From: Symbiodinium natans
Taxonomy: Eukaryota; Sar; Dinophyceae; Suessiales; Symbiodiniaceae
DNA length: 64,000 bases
Direction: 5' to 3'
Assembly (NCBI GenBank): GCA_905221605.1
Contig: CAJNDS010002107.1
Location: 377,922-441,921 of the forward strand
Below the pieces are notes generated by a model that saw only the letters and a list, made by a program, of their open reading frames with translations, was not told the DNA's origin and made no database searches. Positions 10,507 to 21,059 of this stretch are shown here, piece by piece. A program made the translations under genes and the position numbers. How positions within the stretch are numbered: position 1 is the first letter of the stretch; each line of letters starts with the position of its first letter.

Positions 10507-10728
10507 CTCAAACATGGGCTGTGCTTGGGCGGTAGCTGCAGCTACAACTGAGTAAAGTCAAACACTACACCCTGAACCCGAAGCTCTTCACAACTGGGCT
10601 TAGTTTTTCAGAAGTAAGCCCTAGAACCTAAACTCTAAACGAAGTAGCCCAAACAAGCCCTGAACTCCTGTCAAGGGCCTCTACGAGCTCACAGAAGAGA
10701 CCCCGCAGGCGCTCGCCTCGGCCAAGAG

Positions 10729-10885
10729 AGGCTTAGGGTTTGGGGTTTGGAGTTCAGGGTTTAGGGCTTAGGGTTTAGGGTTGGGGGTTTGGGGTTTGGG
10801 GATTGGGGTTTGGGGTTTAGGGTTTAAGGTTTGGAGTTCGGTGAGGGGTTTTCGGGTTTTGGGTTCAGGGTTGAGTTTAGGGCTG
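10729..10885 (+). repeat. TTTAGGG/TTTGGGG array
   Basis: About fifteen degenerate units, with TTTGGGG as common as TTTAGGG. Confidence 0.88.
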
Positions 10886-11077
10886 GACCGCTAAACCCCA
10901 AACCCCAAGCTTCCCGCAACCCTCAAACCCTAAACTCCAAACCCGAAAGCCTACAAGCCTCTTTACCGACCATAACAGCCACCAAGCCCTTCAACCCCTT
11001 AAACCCCTCTGCACTCGCCCCACACGCCCCCTCCCCCCACCAAAAGGAAAGTACGCCAAACAATGCCCTTTCCAATT

Positions 11078-11448
11078 GACTAAAGCCCCAAACCCTCCCC
11101 CCCCCCCCCCCCCCGCCCCAAACCCTAAACCGCAAACCCTAAACCCCAAGCAAACCCTAAACCCCAAGCAAACCCCAAACCCCAAACCCTAAACCCAAAA
11201 CCCGAGACTTTAGTATCCGCTAGAACCTTGAGCATCAGGCAACACATGCATGGCATATTGGACTGGCAAACCCGGCAGATCTCAGATCTTCACCCCCCAG
11301 CCCTAACCCTAAATCCCAAACCCCAATCCCCAAACCCTAGACCCTCAACCCCACACCCCCAAACCCCAAACCCTAATCCCCAAACCCCAAACCCGAAACC
11401 CTAAACCCTAAACCCTAAACCCCCCCCCCCCCCCCCCCCCCCCCCAAA
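11078..11448 (-). repeat. CCCTAAA/CCCCAAA arrays with two poly-C tracts
   Basis: Degenerate CCCTAAA/CCCCAAA units at 11078-11206 surround a C18 run (11097-11114). A second cluster at 11301-11419 ends in a C26 homopolymer (11420-11445). The unique 95 bp between them has no gene. Confidence 0.88.
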
Positions 11449-11548
11449 CAGAAAGTCAGACCCAGCCAGGGCCCGCACTGACCTGCGACCAACTCCTGAC
11501 CTCGCCCTCGCACCTGAACTAAAGCGCCTAAGCTTTCGGAGCCTCCTG

Positions 11549-11638
11549 GTTTAGGGCTTAGGGTTTGGGGTTTGGGGTTTGGGGTTTGGGGTTTGGGGTT
11601 TGGGGTTTGGGGTTTGGGGTTTGGGGTTTGGGGTTTGG
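11549..11638 (+). repeat. Homogenised TTTGGGG array
   Basis: One or two TTTAGGG-like units are followed by about eleven consecutive exact TTTGGGG units. The single A-to-G change is fixed across the run, showing amplification of one variant. Confidence 0.95.
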
Positions 11639-11779
11639 CATCTCAAGTCCAGGCATCCACTAGTCTAGCAGTGCGTTTGCGAATCGGAAATATACCCACC
11701 CACCCAAGAATTCCAAAACATTCAGAAAAATGAGAATTCACTCTATACATTCGAAGGCCTCAATCTCAAAGCATGTGGG

Positions 11780-12255
11780 CCCTAAACCCTACATCCAAGC
11801 CCCGCACTAGACCCTAAACCCAAAAGCTAAAGGCCCACAATGGACTTTGAAGGGGCCCTAAACCCTCTGCCCCAAACCCTAGACCCCTAAACCTGGGGGC
11901 TGGGCGAGGAAAAAATGAAGAAGGGGACAAACTCTTTTTGCTCATTTTCTTTAGAAAAGGTATACCTAGACCCCTAAACCTGTGCCCCCCGAGGGCCCTG
12001 AACTCCATGCCCCAAACCTGCCCCAAACCCAAAAACCCTAAACCCTATGCCCCGAAAAAATAAGCCCCAGGTCCCTGAACCCTGTGCCCAAAAAAACCCT
12101 AGGGCCCAAAACCCTATGCTGCAAATCTTACTCCTAAACTAGGGCCCTAGACCCTACGCCCCAAAATCTAGGGCCCTGAACCCGATGCCCAAACCCGAGC
12201 ACCCTAAACCCTATGCCCCAAACCCTAGAGCCCTAAACTTGCCCCAAACCCTGGA
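11780..12255 (-). repeat. Degenerate composite repeat, CCCTAAACCCTATGCCCCA type
   Basis: A loose higher-order pattern in which CCCTAAA-type units alternate with TATGCCCCAAA and AGGGCCCTA segments, recurring every 30-60 bp. It is clearest over 11999-12255. I see no coding content. Confidence 0.7.
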
Positions 12256-12496
12256 GGATTCGGGCTGAGGGTTTTTAAGGATAAGAGTCCAGGATTTAAA
12301 ATTAGGGCGGAGGGCTTACTGTACTCCACTTCCGAAAACAAATGATCCTTTTGCAGAGGAATCCAACAACAATTCTGTTTTTGGTGTTGTGAAGGACAAC
12401 TCCTAACACTCTGGCGGGGAAGAGGGAGGGAGGGTTTAGGCTTCAGGGGTTTTTTGGGTTTTGGGTTCTGCTGTGGCCCTAAACCCCGACCCCTGA

Positions 12497-12783
12497 AGCC
12501 TCAGGGTGTAGGGTTTAGGGTTTGGGTTTGCCCCCGGGTGCCCTCACTCAAAAGGGCCTGAACCCTAAACCCCAAACCCTAAACCCTAAACCCTAAACCC
12601 TAAACCCAAACCCCTCCCGCCTGCTTGGCCTTCCCTCGCCCTCAGAGTCACAATCGGCGAGGTCGGCCTCGCCTCGTCTCTTTACCCCATCCCGACATCC
12701 CCTGCCCCATCAGGGGTGTGGGGGCTAAGTACTGCGGTTTCGGGGTTTAGGGTTCAGGGCTTAGGGTTTAGGGTTTAGGGTGT
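12497..12783. repeat. Three small arrays in alternating orientation
   Basis: TTTAGGG-like at 12507-12530, about six CCCTAAA units at 12560-12618, then TTTAGGG/TTCAGGG at 12737-12783. Confidence 0.85.
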
Positions 12784-12929
12784 AAAGAATGGACGTCTGA
12801 CATGGGTCCTGGAAACTGTCCGTTTAAAGGCTCGAATGTGGGCTTGAATACGCCGCAAACTCGATGGGAAAAAACGGGCTTCAGGTTTCTGGGGTTTGCG
12901 GGGTTCAGCGGTCCTAGGGCGCTTCGCAA

Positions 12930-13036
12930 GTCACATGTATATGTATGTATATGTACTACATACATGCATACATACATACATACACATACACTTACACAGA
13001 AACACAAAAACATATATATATATATATATGCAGTAC

Positions 13037-13080
<44 letters not shown>
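12930..13080. repeat. TACA / TA microsatellite cluster
   Basis: TACA- and TATG-type tetranucleotides at 12935-12990 are followed by (TA)n at 13011-13029 and 13039-13078. Confidence 0.93.
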
Positions 13081-13081
<1 letters not shown>

Positions 13082-13289
13082 ACATATACAGTTTCATGCA
13101 CAACTACTTCAAGTGGTAGAGATGGGCATACGGATCTATATAGGAATTTATAGGTATGCCGTGATCTGCAAGCCCCCCCCTTTCGCTGCCCGCACAAGAG
13201 AAGCCCCCTGCCCCTAGAGTCCCGGCCTGGAGCTGTTGACTCAGTAGGGCAAACGCCTTGGCAACAGCAGGCTTCGGGGGCTTCGGGGC

Positions 13290-13352
13290 TCCGGGGACTT
13301 GGGGGGTTTAGGGGGCTTAGGGGGTTTAGGGGGCTTAGGGGGCTTAGGGGGA
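13290..13352 (+). repeat. 9-bp repeat GGGGGTTTA/GGGGGCTTA
   Basis: Five or six 9-bp units. It is a telomere-type repeat with an expanded G run. Confidence 0.9.
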
Positions 13353-13540
13353 GAGTTTCGGGCTTCGGGTTCAGAGTTCAGAGCTGGCGAGGGGCCCTAA
13401 GCGATGCAGCGGTTAAGCGCCCCCGAAGCAGCAACAAGTGGAGAGCACCCTGTCACCCCTTGAAGAACTTGACGGAATGCGACTGTCTTAAGCACAAGAG
13501 GAAATAGTATTGAATAGCCCAACGAGCGAACCCTAAACCC

Positions 13541-13669
13541 TACTTGGAGGTTCATGGGTGGGTGAGGAAAACGTAGGGTAGGTAGAGTTGCGATGATGGG
13601 TGATAACCTGATGACCTTACAGTTAAGGCACTTATAACCCCATGAATCGTACCCATGCACCTCCAAATA
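13541..13669. mobile_element. Family A MITE-like element, copy 1
   Basis: The left tip (13543-13558, CTTGGAGGTTCATGGG) and the inverted right tip (13652-13667, one or two mismatches) are flanked by TA at 13541-13542 and 13668-13669. This is consistent with a TA target duplication as in Tc1/mariner-type MITEs. The interior has no coding capacity and contains the subterminal CACTTATAACCCC block shared with other copies. Confidence 0.78.
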
Positions 13670-14430
13670 GGGAGTGCCCTAAACCCGAAACCCTCCTGGG
13701 ACACAGGCTGGACGGGGTCGGCGAGTAGATGCGCTCCGAGACGGCCGATGCCTTTGTGCAGCGTTTTGAAGGCTTGAGAAGCTGCGTCTGAGGGTTTAAG
13801 GTTTGGGGCTTGGAGTTTAGAAGGTTTAGGGTTTACGGTTTGTAGGGAACTGTCGATCATCTTCGGCCAAATTTGTAGCTTTAGGTAGTGCACGTCTTGA
13901 TTGCGCTTCCCCGACACGCTGCACGAGGGTTTCTGGGAGTTTGCCCGTATGAGGACGCTCGGGTGGACAGCAGATGTTGGTTGAGTATGCTCCGTGAGTT
14001 TCTCTAGTTTTGCCTTTTGCTCCGGCGCCGAAAAATGGACCAGCTTGAGAAATACAATGAAAAGTGAGACAAAAGTGTCCCGGCCACAGAAATACAAGCA
14101 AGCAGCTGCACCTGCGGTAAGGGCACGCAAGTGACCCTGGCATTGCAGAGGCGCAGAGCGACAGTGGCTCTTTGCGCAGCTTTCGCTAGACGAAGAAGAC
14201 TGGACGTCTTTGCAAGGCGACCAGTCGTTGTGGCCTGGATGCCGAAGCCCACCACCGTGGCGGCGTCTCGCAAGCACGGACCAGCTTACGTCTGCACGCG
14301 AGGCTTCTTCTCCGCGTTGCCGCGGTGACGGTGTGGCACAGGCCAGGAGCGCCTTGGCAGAAGCCAAGGCGGCCGCAGATGCCTGGCCTTTCTCTTTGTC
14401 TTCGAAGATTTTAGGAGGGTGGCATGACAT
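13552..14430 (-). CDS. Doubtful 292-codon open frame
   Basis: The frame opens with ATG at 14428-14430. Its first 100 codons are GC-rich and exon-like (Ala/Ser/Arg-rich). The centre has a hydrophobic stretch around codons 110-135. The C-terminal third reads through degenerate telomere repeats (NPKP-type residues) and then into the family A element at 13541-13669, so that part cannot be an ancestral protein. At best one or two exons lie within 13850-14430. No family is recognised. Confidence 0.18.
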   Translation of the reverse strand: MSCHPPKIFEDKEKGQASAAALASAKALLACATPSPRQRGEEASRADVSWSVLARRRHGGGLRHPGHNDWSPCKDVQSSSSSESCAKSHCRSAPLQCQGHLRALTAGAAACLYFCGRDTFVSLFIVFLKLVHFSAPEQKAKLEKLTEHTQPTSAVHPSVLIRANSQKPSCSVSGKRNQDVHYLKLQIWPKMIDSSLQTVNPKPSKLQAPNLKPSDAASQAFKTLHKGIGRLGAHLLADPVQPVSQEGFGFRALPIWRCMGTIHGVISALTVRSSGYHPSSQLYLPYVFLTHP

Positions 14431-14696
14431 CGCTTCGGGAGCTGCCGTGGCCGTGGCTCGGCCAGCGTCGGAAGGGCATGGGTATGGGGGAGCGGGGGCG
14501 ATCTTCTAGAACCCGGATCTGCCCCGGTTTGGGGTCTCCTTTTGCTCCAGGCGCCCGAACCTTACCTTCTGAACTACCGGTACCACGCCCCGAACCCTCA
14601 AGAACCCCAAAACATAATTTTGGTCAGCTGCCTGAAAGAAACCCTCATAAAATAGCTTCTGAACTGTATCCTGCAAAAACGAGACTCACCGGAACC

Positions 14697-14815
14697 CCTA
14701 AACCCTAGACCCTGAACCCTCAACCCTGCTTAGGTTTCTTTGGGGTTTGGGGTGTAGGGCGTACGGGTTAGGGTTTAGGTTTTTGGGGGTTTGGGATTGA
14801 GGGTTTAGGGTGCAA
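14697..14815. repeat. CCCTAAA then TTTAGGG clusters
   Basis: CCCTAAA-like units at 14697-14730 are followed immediately by TTTGGGG/TTTAGGG units at 14736-14815, giving a head-to-head orientation switch. Confidence 0.85.
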
Positions 14816-14898
14816 ACTCGAACCCGCGAGCCTTCAGGGTGCGCGACATAGCAACTGCCATGCTTCAGTTCCTCACGGTTCCAAGGCACTCTGCGGCT

Positions 14899-15033
14899 AA
14901 AGTACCCGAGGTGCCTTGGGATGTGCACCCTTTTACAAACAGTCCTGATAGGGATTGTAAGAGGGGGTACTATAATCCGCATTAAGGACTGTTAGTATAA
15001 GGGGGAGCATCCCAACAGGTACCCAGTACCGCT
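14899..15033. mobile_element. Family B MITE-like element, copy 1
   Basis: The core lies at 14916-15015 with inverted arms beginning TTGGGATG and containing ACAGTCCTTA-type and CCCTTATACT-type blocks. Weaker arm similarity (GTACC...) extends to about 14899 and 15033. The centre shares the TTATRGTRCCCCC motif, in opposite orientation, with the copy at 34242-34345. Confidence 0.7.
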
Positions 15034-15109
15034 GAAGGAGGATTCCTGCAACCAGGAACTTACTAGGGATCCAGGACTGCAGGAGGAGCTTCTTAGTCAG
15101 GGGAACCTG

Positions 15110-15250
15110 GGGGTTTAGGGCTTAGGGCTTAGGGCTTAGGGCTTAGGGCTTAGGGCTTAGGGCTTAGGGTTTAGGGTTTAGGGTTTAGGGTTTAGGGTTT
15201 AGGGTTTAGGGTTTAGGGTTTAGGGTTTAGGGTTTAGGGTTTAGGGCTTA
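15110..15250 (+). repeat. Two-block array: CTTAGGG then TTTAGGG
   Basis: About seven consecutive CTTAGGG units switch sharply near 15168 to about eleven consecutive TTTAGGG units. Each block is internally homogeneous. Confidence 0.96.
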
Positions 15251-15659
15251 GATCTGCTCAGACCCTTTGAGGCCCTGGGGCGCAGGGCGCGAGGCTTCTT
15301 GGGGGGCTTGGGCGACTTGGCAAAGGTTGTCGACACCGAACCCCACCAATGACCCTCCAAACCCTGGGCTCTACCTAGCCATAGCAACCGCAGGGACATG
15401 GGTTTGAGGTTCCCAGTGCTTAGGCTTAGGGTTTTGGGCTTAGGGGGCTTCAGGCAACTACAGTGACATGCACCTGCCTGAAGATTAAAGTCGATCTCCC
15501 CCTGGACTCTTTAGCAACCAAAGCCTACACCCTAAACCCCAAACCCCAAACCCGATGTCCTTCGGGCGGTGTGCAGCACGAGGCGATGCACTTCCCAAGC
15601 ACAAATCCCCCCCCCCCCCCAGGAGCCGAAATGCAGTCCGGCCCAAGTGTAGGCTTGAT

Positions 15660-15775
15660 GCCAGGGAGGTTGATAGGGAATCCGGGGGAGTTCGGCACCA
15701 TATATCCTTCCGATGGAAGCCTTCTTTATAGGGAGTAAATATATAAGGGGTACCTGATTCCCGAACTCCTTCAGT
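15660..15775. mobile_element. Degenerate palindromic element, possible family D relic
   Basis: The right part reads, inverted, GGGAATCAGGTACCCC-TTATAT, close to the family D subterminal sequence. The left part has a diverged counterpart around GGAGTTCGGCACCATATAT. A C14 run lies just upstream at 15607-15620. The assignment is tentative. Confidence 0.35.
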
Positions 15776-15927
15776 CCAAACCTACGCCCCTGAAGCTCCA
15801 TACCCCTCGGACCCCCAAATGTAAGCAACTTGCGCAAACTTGGTCTGCCATAAACAAACCTACATAAATCCTGAGAAGAGCGTTTGGAGGTCCACGGGCC
15901 CTTGTAGAACCGATCTACTTGTGACTC

Positions 15928-15979
15928 TAAGCCCCAAAACCCGAAACCCCAAACCCTAAACCCTTTAAACCCTAAACCG
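15928..15979 (-). repeat. CCCTAAA cluster
   Basis: Six degenerate units. Further small clusters lie at 15528-15556 and 16401-16422. A 16-bp direct repeat (GAGCCCCTCTTGGCCT) occurs twice at about 16200-16240. Confidence 0.82.
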
Positions 15980-16422
15980 CAGGAGACTCTGCTCATGCTG
16001 CCGCTGTGGCCTCGGGGATACCCCCAGGCCGCCACCTCAGGATTTAGCGGTTCAACCTTTCGGGTTGAGGGTTAAGGGTTTTGGGTGTTGGAGGTTGGGG
16101 GGCTTTGAGAGAGACGTGTAAACAAGCCCTCAGATATCCGGATGCATAGAATTCCAGGCCCCTCAGAAACCTCAACGAAAGCAACAGGAATCGTAGATTC
16201 CGAGCCCCTCTTGGCCTTCCGGGAGCCCCTCTTGGCCTGAAACCTCATGCCTCCGGCCTCATTCGACCGGGCATCTTTCCGGTACTTATTGAGACTACGC
16301 CATGAGGCGCATCAGGGCGCGGATGACGCAACAACGGCGCCCTCCAAGCGCCCCGCAGCAGGTCGTGTATGACTGGCTCGTCGCCGGCCTTTGCGAAGTT
16401 AAACCCTAAACCCTGAACCCGA

Positions 16423-17410
16423 AATGATGCATTCCCTATTGGTTCCTATAGGTCCTTGAGGGCTTAGGGTTTAGCGTTTCGGGTGCTTTATCTCGTGTAC
16501 TCGGCGTTGTTCCTCAGTGGGCTCTTTGGGACCTTCAGCCTTCGTAGCAGCGATGTCCCTGCACTTCCTTGCACTCGAACAAAGAGTCACGCTACCATCT
16601 TGCTGATGCATATCTCACCTTCGGTCGCGAAGCCCAGTGTCTATGCGAGACTCATCAGACGAAGTCAGGACATAGGTATAGCGTTGAGCCCTCAAGATAC
16701 ATATCCCGCTGCGCACCTCGTGCACAAACGGCATCATCCGCGTCAGCAGACGCACCGAAGTGTACGCGGCCTCGGCAACACTATACCCGAGCCCCCCCGC
16801 CCCCGCCTTAAACCCTAAAAAAAAACACCGATGCTTTGCCTTGCCTAAAGCGAAGCTCGAGGAGCCCTGGTGAGGAGAACCGCAACAACAAAAACTGCGG
16901 CATGGTCTATTGAGGTTTAGGGTTCAGGGTTTTGGGACATAAATACATACAGACGATTGATTCCCAAACCCTCAACCTCTCAAAAGCCGAAGGCCCAAAA
17001 CCCTAAACCCGAAACACTCAGTCAAAGGGGACGGCCCACCCCCGATCGCATGGGGATTCAAGGGCTTTGTCCGCTTAGAGATGTCTAGGGTCAACCCTCG
17101 ACTCCTGGATCCCTGCGAAGGATCTGGAAACTGGCTCCAGGGGTCCCCCAGCCTTGATATCGATCTTGAAGAAGCCGAAGTAGATGCAACAGGTCTTATA
17201 TTCCCTCATCGCCCTAAACCCGAACCCCTAAACCCTGAACCCGAAACCCTGAACCCTTGGGCGTGGGATTCGGGGGGAGTGTACAAACAGCACCTGGGAG
17301 CCCGCAGGCTTCGGGATCTTGAAGGGTGCATCAGCAGGCATCACAGGCGCGGCCCGTTTTAAGCTTTACGTTCATCCGGGAAATCCATTCTAAGTGAACA
17401 GGGCCCCTAT
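16423..17410. other. Mostly unique spacer
   Basis: About 1 kb with only scattered single telomere-like units (16460, 16915, 17000, 17215-17250). Frames at 16483-16800 (plus) and 17081-17362 (plus) look exon-like in places but are short, lack motifs and run into NPKP-type repeat translation. No gene is called. Confidence 0.4.
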
Positions 17411-17821
17411 ATCCCTAAACCCTAAACCCTAAACCCTATACCCCACTGCTGTCCAGGATGCGCAAGTGATGTTGGAGGGCAGTGGGAGCAAGCCCTGCCA
17501 CGCTTAGCACGAAGTGGGATGATGGCATTTGGAGCTTAGGGCTTAGGGATTGGGGTGTGGGGTTTGGTTTTGGGTTGGGGATTTTGGGGACTATCTCGGG
17601 CGCACAGATGCTGTCTTGTCTGCTACCCCGCTCATGGGAAACCCCGAGCCCGAAGCCACTTTCCCCTACATGGTAACCCACATTCCTCATGCCGAAGATT
17701 TCACTGTAAACGTCGCGCGTGTCTCAGGAAACAGGGCTGCGCTCGCCTCGTCCGCGGAGGCGCAGACATTGGCCATGGACGCGGCCATCTTCCGCAGGAG
17801 GAGCTGGCACCGCAGCTTGGG

Positions 17822-17915
17822 TTCTTGGTTTAGGGTTTAGGGTTTAGGGTTTAGGGTTTAGGGTTTAGGGTTTAGGGTTTAGGGTTTAGGGTTTAGGGTT
17901 TAGGGTTTAAGGTCC
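17822..17915 (+). repeat. TTTAGGG array
   Basis: About twelve nearly exact units. A four-unit CCCTAAA cluster precedes it at 17411-17441. Confidence 0.97.
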
Positions 17916-18544
17916 AGGGTTCAATCCCCTCCTAGTATTCGCCTCCCCTACCCCCTAAAAAAACTATTACTCCCACTATTGTTATAGTATAGTATACAGG
18001 GCGTATTAAATATTATGGGGCAGGGGTGGTTTAATATTAGGGGGAGGGGATTAGGGTTTAGGGCTGGGGTGCTGCTAAGCAGTTTAAATTCAAATACTAT
18101 ACTACACATATACACGGATATGACAAGAAGCAAAACATGCTATGGTTCCTTCTTCTCGTAAACGCAAGGTTAGTAAGTTTGGTGCACTTGAACTCCTCGG
18201 CTTCCGATCATCCACCAAAAGACCCGGGAGGAGCTCCTTTTGTCCCTTGCCGCAGGCAACCGCTGACGGAAGCGTGCGAGCGTTGCCCATGTCCCGCGAT
18301 GCCGCGCCGCAAACGGGGAGTCAGCCCATGAACCTAACACCTCCTCTGACACCCCCAAAACCCTCGTTTAACCTTCCCTCTGGAAGCTCGAAAGCCCCGA
18401 ACCCCCAAGTCATCACCCTACACCCTAAACCCCAAACAAACCCCATAGCTTACAAACCCCCCTCTGGGCCCCCGCCGGCTTGCGCCCCTTGCCCTCGGAC
18501 CTTTAGGCGATCCTTTTCTTGTGCGCTCAGGGTTTTGGGTCGGG

Positions 18545-18655
18545 GGGTTTAGGGTTTAGGCTTTGGGGTTTGGGGTTTAGGGTTTAGGGTTTAGGGTTTA
18601 GGGTTTAGGGTTTAGGGGTTAGGGGGTTTAGGGTTTAAGGCTCGGGGTTGAATGG
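18545..18655 (+). repeat. TTTAGGG array
   Basis: About fourteen units with CTTTGGGG, TTTGGGG and TTAGGGGG variants. Confidence 0.94.
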
Positions 18656-18949
18656 GGTTTCGAGGAAGAGGGTGTAGCGGCTTCAGGGGCATGGCAGGAC
18701 CAGGTCAACACCGCACAGCAGAATTCCAGCGTGCAATCTGTGAGACCTGGGCAGCTTTCCGACACGTCACCCACAAAAATACGACGGCGCTTAAGACGCT
18801 CACAGCGCGCAAAGTGGATAAGAGAAAGACGACACAGAGCTGCCGAGCACGGATGTTCTCAAACAGTTTGGAGCCCCAGCGGCCGCAGAACTCTACGCCT
18901 GACTCGGCTGCCGATGGCCTGGGCTCAGCGTCCCGCAGGTTCTTAGGGG

Positions 18950-19070
18950 TGAGGGCTTAGGGCTTAAGGGTTTAGGGTTTTGGGGTTTAAGGGTATAGGG
19001 TTTAAGGGTATAGGGTTTAATTAAGGTTTAGGGTTTAGGGTATAGGGTTTCGGGGTTTCAGGAATTCGGG
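18950..19070 (+). repeat. Degenerate TTTAGGG array with TATAGGG-TTTAAGGG alternation
   Basis: An alternating TTTAAGGG/TATAGGG pair repeats about three times, then passes into TTTAGGG and TTTCGGGG. Confidence 0.88.
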
Positions 19071-19214
19071 GTGTTTGGGGCTTTGGGGCTTTTCGGTGAC
19101 CCTAACCGTCGGCAGGAACCACTTCCGACCGCGGGGCGAACAGCGCAACTCCGAGGATGGGCTCTGGGCGCAGGAAGGGTTCCAAGCACTCAGGCGTGAG
19201 TTTTGGGGTGGGGT

Positions 19215-19345
19215 CCATGACGGGTTTAGGGAGGGGTTTAGGGGTTTAGGGGTTTAGGGGTGCAGGGGTGCAAGGGGTTTAGGGGTGTAGGGGTTTAGGG
19301 GTTTAGGGGGTTAGGGCTTGGGGTTGAGGGTTGAGCGTTGAGGGT
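19215..19345 (+). repeat. 8-bp TTTAGGGG array
   Basis: Eight-bp TTTAGGGG units dominate, with TGCAGGGG variants, then 7-bp units from 19310. Confidence 0.92.
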
Positions 19346-19484
19346 CCAGGGTTTAGGAGTGCTTCAGGTGGAGGTCCCAGCCCCCGAGCCGAGTCTGGAG
19401 CTGCTTCAGCGGAGTGAATTCGCTCTGTGCGGGAGTTGCGCGCAGGCGAGGCGAGATGCGGACAGAATTGCCCCAAAGGTGAGG

Positions 19485-19575
19485 GATTCGGGTTTTAGGG
19501 TTTAGGGTTTAGGGTTTACGGTTTAGGGTTTAGGGTTTAGGGTTTAGGGTAATAGGGCAATAGGGTAATAGGGTC
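19485..19575 (+). repeat. TTTAGGG array ending in AATAGGG/CAATAGGG
   Basis: Seven TTTAGGG units are followed by three AATAGGG-type units. Confidence 0.94.
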
Positions 19576-19866
19576 TGTCCAACTATCCGGAAACTTCCCT
19601 AGTGTGGAATTTGGGGCGGGGGGAGAGGGGGGGCGAAGGGATTTTGCTGAGCCAGACCCTTGACACACCCGAGAGGCACCAACCCTCCAGAACCTACTTT
19701 TTTCAACACCTCCGGTCGGGACCCTATGCAACGGGAGGATCCAAGGTCCCTGCACAGCAAAAGCAGGTTCTGCGAAGGTTAAGGTTGGTGTGAAGTTGCC
19801 AGGCAGACGTCCCCCAGACCACAACAACGCTAAACAGTGAGATGAAACCCCTACGCTCTACACACC

Positions 19867-19937
19867 CCTCAACCCTAAACCCTAAACCCTAAACCCTAAA
19901 CCCTAAACCCTGAACCCTAAACCCTAAACCCTAAACT
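19867..19937 (-). repeat. CCCTAAA array
   Basis: Ten units, nearly all exact. It is separated by about 120 bp from a TTTAGGG array in the opposite orientation. Confidence 0.96.
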
Positions 19938-20060
19938 ATGACACTCTGAGTTGAGGCGTTCAAGGAAGTCCCCAGCGCGCCCCACGTGCGAGGCATCAGC
20001 CCAAGCCGATTTCAGCCGATGGCGTGCCTTCTCCCTTGGTCATCCCTTCCCTGCTTCCCC

Positions 20061-20195
20061 TGGGGTTTAGGGTTTAGGGTTTAGGGTGTAGGGTTTAGGG
20101 TTTAGGGTGTAGGGTTTAGGGTTTAGGGTTTAGGGTTTAGGGTTTAGGGTTTAGGGTTTAGGGTTTAGGGTTTAGGGTGCTTGAGGGTTTAGTGA
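20061..20195 (+). repeat. TTTAGGG array
   Basis: About eighteen units with three regularly placed TGTAGGG variants, then a degenerate tail. Confidence 0.96.
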
Positions 20196-20619
20196 GTGTT
20201 GGGATTGAGGCCCAAAACCCCCAAATCCCTAAACCCAAAAAACCCCGAGATCAAACGCGGACCACCCTGAACCCGGAACTTTCACGGGCTCAGGGCCTGG
20301 GGCTTGTGGGGTGCCTTTTCTAAGGGTGCCCCCCCCAATCCTACCTAGGATTTAGGTCTTAGGGGGCACTTTTCGGCCTCTGCTGATGCTTGTGGGGAGG
20401 GGATTCTATGCCGAGCGTTGTTTTTTTCCCTAGAACCAGAACGGAAAGAGTGCTCATCTGCCCGCAGGCGTTCTGTACACAAGAAGACAACACGTGAATT
20501 CCTAGTGAAGGACTCTGTGAAGCAAGGGGGCAGACATGATGGGTGGAAGTTGGCTTCTGGGGCTGCATGTAAGATGACGCTTCGGGTTGAAGAGGCCTTG
20601 CCTTGAGGAGGTTTCGGAT

Positions 20620-20704
20620 TTAGGGTTCAGGGTTTAGGGTTTAGGGTATAGAGATGTATAGAGTTTAGGGTTTAGGGTTTAGGGTTTAGGGTTTAGGGTT
20701 TAGG
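20620..20704 (+). repeat. TTTAGGG array
   Basis: About eleven units interrupted by a duplicated TATAGAG-ATG segment. Confidence 0.94.
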
Positions 20705-20710
20705 ACAACT

Positions 20711-21055
20711 GTGCTGAGGTCTCAGTGTCTGGAGTGTCAGGACATCCTTCTGCACGGTGTCGGGGGCAGCGAAGGGACACGTGCACGCATGCAAGTCGAT
20801 GAGGCTGTCATGGTCAGATCTTTTCTAGATGAGGAGCCCACGGGAGTGACTGGGTCATCCCCCTCCCCCAAAAAAAAGACACAGAGACACGGGTCCCCCA
20901 CAGGACGTTCAGCACAAGCAGCCTCATGTGCAGAGCTACTTCAAAAGGGGCGTCGGAAGGCCTTTGAGATAGGGTGTGCCCTTTACGTGGGGGTTATATT
21001 GTTAAACATATTGGCTCAGGCCCGGAAACTCAATGCGCCCGCGTATCTCAGCTAG
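20711..21055 (+). CDS. Hypothetical exon candidate with a C-terminal hydrophobic segment
   Basis: The frame is open over about 114 codons directly after a telomere array and begins on GTG rather than ATG, so if real it is probably an exon reached by splicing. It is charged in the middle (a short Lys run near codon 55) and has one hydrophobic stretch near codons 90-105 that could be a membrane segment. No family is recognised. The antisense and other frames in this GC-rich block are also open, which lowers confidence. Confidence 0.2.
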   Translation: MLRSQCLECQDILLHGVGGSEGTRARMQVDEAVMVRSFLDEEPTGVTGSSPSPKKKTQRHGSPTGRSAQAASCAELLQKGRRKAFEIGCALYVGVILLNILAQARKLNAPAYLS

Positions 21056-21059
21056 TGCT

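Noticed and set aside
17912-17932. tRNA T-arm-like GGGTTCAATCCC
   Set aside because: It arises from a degenerate telomere unit. There is no acceptor stem, anticodon arm or D arm around it.
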